Assembly (NCBI GenBank): GCA_001929475.1 | Contig: LXFE01004131.1 | Coordinates: 1-28,879 of the forward strand | Length of the DNA stretch: 28,879 nucleotides | Direction: 5' to 3' | Source: Neolecta irregularis DAH-3 | Taxonomy: Eukaryota; Ascomycota; Neolectomycetes; Neolectales; Neolectaceae | Shown: piece by piece, positions 11,766 through 19,810 of the stretch | Position numbering within the stretch: position 1 is the stretch's first letter | Layout of the letters: the number at the start of each line of letters is the position of its first letter | The notes under the pieces: model-generated | Databases searched by the model: none | Told to the model about the DNA's origin: nothing | The model's input: the letters and a program-made list of their open reading frames with translations, nothing else | Made by a program: the position numbers and the translations under genes

Positions 11766-11790
11766 GCCTGGTCTGCTAGTCAGACCAGGC
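11766..11790. repeat. Perfect palindrome with 10-bp arms
   Basis: GCCTGGTCTG (11766-11775) and CAGACCAGGC (11781-11790) are exact reverse complements separated by CTAGT. The core CTGGTCTG also occurs near position 122 and a related GGTCTAGACC at 690. It could form a hairpin or be a dimeric protein-binding site. It lies three bases past a TATA-like element. Confidence 0.8.
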
Positions 11791-12432
11791 TTTAACAGCA
11801 TAGTAATATACCTAGTTACTTTTCAAAGGCAACCATCGTATATCAAATTATCCAACCCAAGTCTATTCAAGCCAACAGTCCGGACACTTTAAAGCTCACA
11901 CACGCTAGTGTTTCAAGACTATTATCTTTCATGTTGTCGTATTTCTCTATTCACAGTGTTTTTTTATCCGCAAGCATCTATGAAAATGAACTGTAATTCA
12001 ATCATGCCATAACTCGTCTCAAGATACTACTTTTCTAGCTGATATTATTAATATCAAGCACCGGTATATGGTATATAAATAATTAAATGACAGGCAAACC
12101 TCGATCGATGGGTTATTCATAACCAATATCTTTAGAAATTGAAATTGTTCAGGTTGATGTCTAATATACTCGGTACAAGATACTATCAGATACTTGCTTT
12201 GTAATAAAAGAAGTTGACGAGTCCAAAACCGTGTCATCCGCTACAAATTTTTGGATGAATTTATTCACAGGTAGTTCACGGTCACGGAGATATACCAAAG
12301 ATCGCCAATGTGATTTGATTCAGAATTGATGGACAATATATCGGATAAATTGAAGGTCAAGAGAATCTTAATAGGGTGGAAAGAATACGTGTCTCGTCTC
12401 ACCCACCTCGTTCTTTCTTCAACATCAAAAAA

Positions 12433-13625
12433 ATGGCATGCGGTTTATCCAATATTTCTCAGATCGCCTCGGATGCATGTTCAGCGGTACTATCTCTATG
12501 TCTTCCCGAGCCCTCTGTTTCAATTAATCGAAAATCGTACAAGATAATTCGGTTATTGGGCGAGGGGTAAATCTAATATAATAACAAATTTCTCACCTTT
12601 AGAGGATTCTCGTTTGTTTATCTTGTGCACGAGACTTGTTCTGGGAATTTATTTGCGTTGAAGAAAATACGGTGTCCGTATGGGGATGTTGCTGATGCGA
12701 TGAGGGAGGTGGATTCCTATAAAATGTTTAACCACAAGTCATTAATTCAGTGTGTGGTACTGGTTCCCTTTGGATGTGGGTTCACATTTAAGGACTTTAG
12801 TACGAATCAAGAACGGGATGGATCAAAATCGCTGTATATTTTATTACCGTATTATCGGGTATGTGTGTTTTGATGGGGGGATCTCATTTGCAAAGCGGGG
12901 CAACCTCCAGGATGCAATCAATTCTAATTTGATCAACCGGACGGCATTTCCCGAACAGGATCTGCTGCTGCTGTTCAGGGGGGTGGCACTGGCGCTGCTG
13001 GAGCTTCACGAGTACCGGATCAGCCCGCTCCCTGTGGAAGAGGATGATGCGAATGGTTCGTCGCGGCCTTTGATGGCGAACACGAACGAAGGGGACCTTG
13101 TTCCGTATGCGCACCGGGACCTGAAGCCGGGTATTTCTTTAGCGCTGGGGGCGTCTGACAGTAGGAAATATTATGATTGGGGATGACGGGACTACGCCGA
13201 TTCTGATGGACTTTGGGTCCCTTGTGCCGGCGCGGGTGACGATTGGCAGTCGGAGGCAGGCGCTTGAGCTGCAGGACACCGCTGCTGAGCAGTCTACGAT
13301 GTCGTACCGGGCGCCTGAGCTGTTTGACGCGAAGACGGGGATGGAGGTGAGCGAGAAAGTGGATGTGTGGAGTCTTGGTGGGTGTCTGTTTGCATGCATG
13401 TTTGGGTACAGTCCGTTTGAAACGGAGGGCACCAGCATCCCGCTGGCGGTGATGAACGGGGCGTGGAAGTTTCCCGAGGCGCGGGCGGGCGAGTGGAGCG
13501 AGGGTGCCAAGCTGGTGGTGCGGCGGTGTCTGGTCGTGGATCCCAATGCGCGTCCAGATGCGAGACAGGTGGTACGTCTCATCGACAGGGCGCTGGAGGG
13601 CACATCCATGCCTAGTGTTGACTGA
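12433..13625 (+). CDS. STK16/Env7-type (NAK family) Ser/Thr protein kinase
   Basis: Five exons (12433-12566, 12603-12756, 12793-12858, 12896-13130, 13165-13625; introns 34-37 nt) encode 349 aa. Kinase landmarks are the glycine loop GEGGFSFVYLV (43-53), ATP-binding Lys65 in FALKK, Glu80, HRDLKPGN (191-198, catalytic Asp193), DFG (212-214), SYRAPELFD and KVDVWSLGGCL. Sequence order and the short N-lobe leader match STK16/Env7, a kinase lipidated at its N-terminus and acting on Golgi or vacuole membranes. Here residue 2 is Ala, so N-myristoylation is not possible, but Cys3, Cys16 and Cys23 could be palmitoylated as in yeast Env7. An acidic insert of about 35 residues precedes HRD. Intron 12757-12792 is 36 nt and stop-free, and was recognised because its removal restores the QCVDFSTNQERDGSK join. 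Base composition changes abruptly from exon 4 on: GC-rich and G-skewed. Confidence 0.93.
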
Positions 13626-13627
13626 AC

Positions 13628-13792
13628 TTGACCTGACTTGGAGTTGAGTGACTACTTCGACTTTCCTGACTGGCCTGACCTGACTTATGACCTGACTTAT
13701 GACCTGACTGGCTTGATCTGACTGGCCGGCCTGACCGACCCGGCCTGGCCTAACTTTGACCTGAACAACTAGACTAACCTGGCTGACCTGTC
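13628..13792 (+). repeat. Degenerate CTGAC/TGACC repeat spacer
   Basis: The 203-nt interval between the kinase stop and the LYS2 ATG is built largely of CTGAC-containing words. It includes about 2.75 tandem copies of the 12-mer GACCTGACTTAT at 13677-13709, with degenerate copies on both sides. It must hold the kinase 3' end and the LYS2 promoter. I see no clean TATA box or Gcn4 site in it. Confidence 0.7.
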
Positions 13793-13828
13793 TAACCAAC
13801 CCGACCTCGTCTCTATCGCCTCCCTGCC

Positions 13829-16800
13829 ATGCCCTCTCCACTCCCCGCCGACCATCCCCGCCCGAATCCCCTCCGCACTTCACCCGCTGCACAGTCCTTC
13901 TCCCTCGACCAGCACACGCCGTCTTCTCTCCTCCTCGCCGCCCTTGTCGCCCTGGCACACCGTCTCACCGGCGACGACCACGTCTGCATCGCCACCAACA
14001 CCCAGACTGCGCCCCACGTAGTCCTGCGAGTGCCCGTCACGCCAGCCCTGCCCTTCGCTGCCCTCCTCGCCCTCGTTGCAAACGCATACCCCAGCCTTCT
14101 GCATCTGCTCACACCCCAGCTCCTACAGAATGCCTCAGAGTCAATTGCACTACAACGTGCCCATGATCCGTTGCCTGCTGATCTTTGTCTCGGATTCTAT
14201 ACTTGCTCAGACACGCCATCTTGCCCCACAGATATATCCATTTTCGCCCAGAATACGCACCCAACCACACTACAAGTACACTACAATCAGCTTTTATTCT
14301 CCCCAGACCGCATAACCTACCTCGTACAACAACTCACTCAGATAGTCTACCAAGTCGCCCTCGATAGAAATCAAAAAGTTGGCTCAATTTCATTACTCAC
14401 TCCTGCTCAAAAACTGCTTCTCCCAGATCCAACTGTCGACTTGCACTGGTCGCTCTTTCAAGGCCCAATTCAAGACATTTTTGCCTCTAATGCCCACAAA
14501 CATCCAGATCGGACTTGTGTTGTGGAAACTCCACTCACAAAAGATACACCGTCCAGAATCTTTTCCTACCGCCACATAAATGAAGCTTCAAACATCGTGG
14601 CTCATCATCTCATCAACAAACAAATCAAAACAGGCGATGTAGTCATGGTATTTGCATACAGAGGTGTCGATTTAGTTATCGCAGTCATGGGCGTATTAAA
14701 AGCAGGCGCTACCTTTTCAGTCATCGGTCAGTCTTGCAATAAATTACCAACTAATTGAAAAGACCCAGCTTATCCTCCTTCTCGGCAATGTATCTACCTC
14801 AAAGTCGCACAACCAGCCGGTTTAATCGTTCTTTTAAAAGCTGGAAACATTCAAGATACAGTGAGACAATATATCACCGACGAATTGAACATTAAAGCTG
14901 AAATCCTAGCTTTGTATATTCAAGATGACGGCAAACTAATAGGACAATCGGATTCCTTTTTTTCAAAAGAAATAAAATTTGCAAGCGTGCATCCGGGTAT
15001 TGTCGTCGGTCCAGATAGTATACCCACATTAAGCTTCACAAGTGGAAGTGAAGGAATTCCGAAAGGCGTTAAAGGACGACATTTTAGTTTAACATTTTAT
15101 TTTCCGTGGATGTCTCAAGAATTCGGGTTATCCCAGAATGACAAATTCACAATGTTGAGTGGAATAGCTCATGATCCTATTCAACGCGATAGTATACATA
15201 TTCTGTGTTATGTTCTAATATTAGTTTTTACTCCATTGTTCCTTGGAGCTCAGTTGATAATTCCCACGGCCGACGATATTGGAACACCAGGACAATTAGC
15301 TAAATGGATGGCTAGATCCGCTGCAACAGTAACTCATTTGACACCAGGTACTCTTCTCCCCTTGTTCAACTAACACCTCTAGCAATGGGTCAGCTTCTTT
15401 CTGCTCAATGTGAAACTCAGATTCCGAGTTTACATCACGCCCTCTTTGTAGGTGATATCCTTACAAAACGAGATTGTCTTCGCCTTCAATCATTTGCCAG
15501 AAATTGTTCAGTGGTAAATATGTACGGAAGCACCGAAACCCAACGTTCTGTATCCTTTTTCCTGGTCCCGTGTTTATCTTCCGCCCCTACATTTCTCAAT
15601 TCGCTAAAAGATGTCATTCCAGCTGGAAAGGGAATGAAAGATGTCCAATTATTAGTTATTAATCGGAATGAACCGAGCCAACTTTGTGGAATTGGTGAAT
15701 TAGGTGAAATTTATGTTCGAGCAGGTGGTCTTGCTGAGGGTTACCTGCAACTTCCAGACGTTACCAAAGAAAAATTTGTAGAAAATTGGTTTGTGGAAAA
15801 AGGATTTTGGAAGAATGAAGTATTTGGTAAAGAGTGGGAGGACCATTGGTTTGGTCCACGCGATCGGTTATATCGAACCGGTGATCTAGGACGATATCTA
15901 CCCGATGGAAACGGTATTTCTCTTGCCTGTTGATATATTGACCCTCGAGTGGAGTGCTCTGGACGAGCAGACGATCAAGTGAAAATTCGAGGATTTAGAA
16001 TTGAGTTGGGTGAAATTGACACTTTTTTAAGTCAACATCCATTTATTCGGGAAAACATCACACTTGTCAAGCGTGACAAGAAGAATGAACAAGATATTTT
16101 AATCTCGTACATTGTACTTGAACTAAAGTCGGATTTAAAAGGGCTGGTAGATGGCGATATTAATGATTTACAGGGTGATGGGATTATCCTCGATTTGAAA
16201 AAATATGAGAAATTGATCAAGGATGTCAAGGAATATTTGAAAAATAGGTTACCGTCCTATGCTGTTCCCACAGGTAGACCCCCACACCATTAATAATCTA
16301 ATTGATTGTACAGTTATACTCCCGTTGCACCGGTTCCCACTTAACCCCAACGGTAAAATCGATAAACCCTCTCTTCCATTCCCTGATTCAATAACACTTA
16401 CCTCCGAATCATCTTGCACAGAATCAAATTTAACCCCTACTCAACAACTCATTTTCAATATTTGGAAGAATTTATTACCCCATACTCGCTCAATTTCTTT
16501 GCAAGATGATTTTTTTGAAATTGGAGGTCATTCGATTCTCGCTACTAGATTAATATTTGAAATTCGCAAGGAATTCGGGATCAACGAAATCTCCTTGCAC
16601 TCCATCTTTTTAAATCCTACTATTAAAAGTTTAAGTCTTCAAATCGATAATTTGGGGAATTCCGAAAAGAGTAGAAATGAATGTCAACAAGATTGCATTT
16701 TATACGCTGAAGATGCGCAGGAATTAGTTGACGGGTTGGATGATAGCTATGCCCCTGTTTCAATTACGCCTAAATTTCAAAATGTATTGGTTACCGGTTC

Positions 16801-18230
16801 CACTGGATTTCTAGGCGTCTTTATCTTACGTGATCTTGTTGAACGCAAGAGTGGAATCGGAAAGATATTCGCTCATGTTCGTGCGAAAAATGCACTAGAT
16901 GGAATTACTCGATTAAGGAATAGTTGTTTGGCTTATGGTGTCTGGCATGCAGATTGGCCTTTGAGAATTGAAGTTGTTACGGGGGATCTTACTCAAGAGC
17001 GACTTGGCGTTGATGTTGATACTTGGAGACAGTTGGCGGGAGCTGTGGATATTGTTATTCATAACGGTGCCTTGGTTTGCTTGTTTTTAATGTGTATTAT
17101 TGACGGGTTAGGTTCATTGGGTGTATCCATATAGTAAATTACGAGCTACAAATGTTCTTGGCACGATTGAAGCATTGTCATTTTGTTCTTTTGGTAAACC
17201 AAAGACTTTTATCTTTGTTTCATCAACATCGGTTTTGGATACAGAATATTATGTCCGATTGTCCGATACCGTTGTCGACCAGGGGTTTCCGGGAATCAGT
17301 GAAGATGACGATTTAAGCGGGTCAAAGACAGGTTTAAGCACAGGGTATGCGCAGTCAAAGTGGGTTGGGGAATACCTTGTGCGAGAAGCTGGAGCTAGGG
17401 GACTTACTGGATGTATTGTCCGGCCTGGGTATATTACTGGAGATTCAAAATCTGGCGGTATATTTCTTCAAACTTTTGTCATTAATTCGCAGCAACAAAT
17501 ACTGATGATTTCCTGATGAGACTGATCAAAGGGTGTCTCCAACTCGGTCTTGCACCAGACATTCATAATTCTATCAACATGGTTCCCGTAAATCACGTCG
17601 CTCGAATCGTGACTGCCTGTTCCTTGAATCCACCAGAGTACTTTGGTGTAGCTCAGGTTACAGGCCACCCCCGAATGCGCTTCGATCAGTTATTTTCCAT
17701 ACTGTCGAGCTTTGGATATGATGTTGGTNNNNNNNNNNGTCGTGACTGCCTGTTCCTTGAATCCACCAGAGTACTTTGGTGTAGCTCAGGTTACGGGCCA
17801 CCCCCGAATGCGCTTCGATCAGTTATTTTCCATACTGTCGAGCTTTGGATATGATGTTGGTCATACTGACTACATACCCTGGAAAGAAGCTCTTGAACGA
17901 CACGTTTTCCAGGAATCAAAAAATAACGCTTTATACCCACTTGTTCATTTCCTTCTAAACGATCTTCCTCAAAATACAAAAGCGCCTGAACTCGACGATA
18001 TCAACACTCAAACTGCGCTAAGGAAAGATTTGCAGTATACAGGTGAAGACCTTTCACACGGCGCCGGCGTAGGAGAGGAGGATTTGGGAATGTACTTGGC
18101 TTATTTGAATGCCATTGGATTTTTGAGCGCTCCAACTTTGGCTAGCAAATTGAAGTTGCCGAGCGTTAGTATCGACGAGTCGATTTTAAAATCTCTTGAA
18201 AAGGTTGGAGGAAGAGGCGCAAAAGTTTAG
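13829..18230 (+). CDS. LYS2: L-2-aminoadipate reductase large subunit (Lys2-type), split by an assembly gap
   Basis: This NRPS-like enzyme adenylates alpha-aminoadipate, holds it on a carrier domain and reduces it with NADPH to the semialdehyde in fungal lysine synthesis. Exons: 13829-14726, 14763-15191, 15225-15347, 15383-15913, 15950-16273, 16314-17074, 17112-17457, then 17493 onward. The last exon is broken by Ns at 17729-17738 with a duplicated 122-nt contig end. Counting the duplicate once (17493-17606 plus 17740-18230) restores one frame of 1338 aa, somewhat short of the usual length of about 1400, so a few dozen N-terminal residues may be missing. Motifs: adenylation [29 protein letters not shown] and [20 protein letters not shown]; carrier EIGGHS with the phosphopantetheine Ser at about 842; reductase TGSTGFLG at about 930 and [10 protein letters not shown]. 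Intron 15192-15224 is only 33 nt and stop-free. The ATG at 13829 follows an in-frame stop. Confidence 0.95.
17607..17728 (+). repeat. First copy of duplicated contig end in LYS2
   Basis: These 122 nt match 17740-17861 with one visible difference (TTACAGG here, TTACGGG there). They run directly into the N block. The copy is in frame with the preceding exon. Confidence 0.9.
17729..17738. other. Assembly gap of ten Ns
   Basis: Ten Ns join two contigs whose ends overlap by 122 nt but were not merged. The spacing between copies (133 nt) shifts the reading frame of LYS2 by one base, so it looks broken although the gene is probably intact. Confidence 0.98.
17740..17861 (+). repeat. Second copy of duplicated contig end in LYS2
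   Basis: Same 122 nt as 17607-17728 with one substitution, continuing without interruption into the rest of the LYS2 reductase domain. This copy carries the true 3' continuation. Confidence 0.9.
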
Positions 18231-18335
18231 ATTTGAATATAAATATACGATATATCTCGCCTATTGGCAAATGAAACATGATGGTTATCTCGGTAACGTT
18301 TTAGTTCTAGTCAAGGACATTGTATATGCAGTCTC

Positions 18336-19427
18336 TTATTTGGTCCCTATACGCTCTCCAGTTTTGATAGCCCAATCCCAGAGCTTTTTTCGGTTTCCAT
18401 CATTCATAACCCATTCTCCTGGTGTCAATGATTTTAGATTAGGTCCATAAAAGTGCACGCCGGTAGAATGATCTTTTATTGCTAGATAAACTGCAACTTC
18501 CGCATAGTCGTCTGGCTTCTGTGCAATACCAGCCCTGGTAAGCAAACGGGATGCGAATCCAAATATCCAATTAAACCCATTATTAGAGAGAACATTTGTT
18601 CCAACGATACCCGGAAAGAGATGGAGTACTCGGAGATTCGGATTGCGCTCAGCGAGTTCCTAAGTATGTTTCAAACAAGGTCAATACAAGTGAAATACCA
18701 TTGCCATAGAGTCTAAGAAAGCACTATCTCGCAGCGCTTGCGCAAGAAATTTGACCCAATAATTCTTCAGAGTTTTGCTCAGATCTGGATCTTCTAAATC
18801 AACCTTTCCTCCTTTTGATGCTGGTGCAGCAACCCAGACTGAGGTTCCGTCTTTAAGGACAGGAAGAAGCTTGTAGGTAACAAGAAGACGACCCATACAT
18901 TGGATTGTAAAGTCTTGTGCGAAACCCTTGAATGGTCAATGATAGAACCAAATATTGAATACTTCGCATGTCAACGTAATAGATCCACCCGGCGGACTTC
19001 CAGCAGAATTGAACATATAATGTAAGCCCGTTGGTCCAAACTTCTTTTTCATCTCTGCAGCGAATCTTGAGTGAGAACAGGTGAGAAATCAACTGATTTA
19101 CTTGTAAATACCGCTGATCAAGCTCAAGTCGACTTTCTCGAATTCCATTTTGTTTTCCGCTTTGGATATTACAGATTCAGCTAATTTTTCATTTCTTCCA
19201 GCTATCGTAACCGCTGCACCGAGTGAAGATAATCGGAGAGCAATAGATGCCTATTCGCATGAGAACGGTTCCCTACATTATATGTACGCCAATACCCTTA
19301 CAGTTAGTAGAATATCTCAGAGACGGAGTACCTGTGTCCCACCAATGACCAGAGCTTGTTTTCCAGCCAGAGAGACTTCTCTGTTTGCAGACTTTGCAGT
19401 GATTACTGCGACTGTAGTGGCGAACAT
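18336..19427 (-). CDS. Short-chain dehydrogenase/reductase family protein
   Basis: Six minus-strand exons (19427-19332, 19296-19288, 19250-19102, 19065-18963, 18926-18699, 18659-18336) give 302 aa. The Rossmann signature reads ALVIGGTQGIGASIALRL; its GIG is encoded by a 9-nt exon between introns of 35 and 37 nt. Next come the AAVTIAGRNE strand that sets cofactor choice, NSAGSPPGG in the place of NNAG, and LHLFPGIVGTNV, the usual PG motif. No canonical YxxxK active site is visible: the nearest match is NYWVKF, with Lys at +3. Together with an unusual VWVAAPASKGG strand, this puts it in a divergent SDR group of unknown substrate. The ATG at 19427 is preferred; an in-frame ATG at 19571 would add 48 residues rich in Thr/Ser/Arg that could be a targeting peptide. 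It is convergent with LYS2 (105-nt gap) and divergent from BRR2. Confidence 0.88.
19288..19296 (-). other. 9-nt microexon of the SDR gene
   Basis: The exon GGTATTGGC encodes Gly-Ile-Gly of the SDR TGxxxGIG cofactor motif. The flanking introns 19297-19331 (with TACTAAC eight bases before its end) and 19251-19287 both have GT-AG ends. Skipping this exon keeps the frame but deletes the motif, so it must be included for a functional protein. Confidence 0.8.
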
Positions 19428-19810
19428 TCTAGCAGTGGAGGACAAATGACATCGCGGTACCCTCCTTTTTATGACCCCCCAGCTGGTTATTTTCTCAACC
19501 ACAAAGGATGCAGGACATGTTCTGGTGGAAACTGTTTTGACAAGAGAAGAAAAGGTGTACAATTGACCCATTTTTAGGCGTGATTAGAGTTGGCAAATTT
19601 GCCATAGCTATCACAGTGACTTGAGCTCCTGTGCTTAGATATCGAGTGTTTTTAGAACAACGCAAGACTGTTTCTTGCTGTTATGAAAGATCAGAGGCAT
19701 CCATATGGATACAGAACTTTTAGCGGAGATTAAATTTGACCAGGATAGAACTCGACGACTGATCTTACTCAAAATCTACACAACACCACTGTTGGTCCAA
19801 CTTTGCCACT

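Larger units (their letters stand above)
11288..12432. other. Divergent intergenic region between G6PD and the kinase gene
   Basis: About 1.15 kb contains no convincing gene. It holds the G6PD promoter side (11288 to about 11450, with a T9 run near 11442-11450), a perfect palindrome (11766-11790), and a plus-strand TATA-like TTATATAAATA (11753-11763). A pyrimidine-rich leader follows, then an ATG at 11931 opening a 21-codon frame that stops at 11996. That peptide starts MLSYFSIHSVFLSASI, signal-peptide-like but with no continuation that I could join by splicing. It may be a decayed gene start or chance. AT-rich DNA fills the rest up to the kinase start. Confidence 0.5.

Noticed and set aside
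11559-11801. 80-aa minus-strand ORF with a hydrophobic segment
   Set aside because: It starts inside the palindrome at 11766-11790, has no family resemblance, and a single hydrophobic stretch is weak evidence.
13020-13958. 312-aa minus-strand ORF over the kinase, spacer and LYS2 start
   Set aside because: It is antisense to two well-supported genes, in GC-rich DNA where stops are rare, and the product is a repetitive Arg/Gln/Pro-rich sequence with no domain.
14861-15373. Reading LYS2 straight through 15192-15224
   Set aside because: The frame is open, but the 11 extra residues interrupt the conserved [11 protein letters not shown] segment, and the interval has GT-AG ends and a CTAAT branch motif; treated as an intron.
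17516-17854. Tandem duplication or domain repeat inside the LYS2 reductase
   Set aside because: The two copies are nearly identical at nucleotide level and flank an N block; this is an assembly overlap, not a biological duplication.
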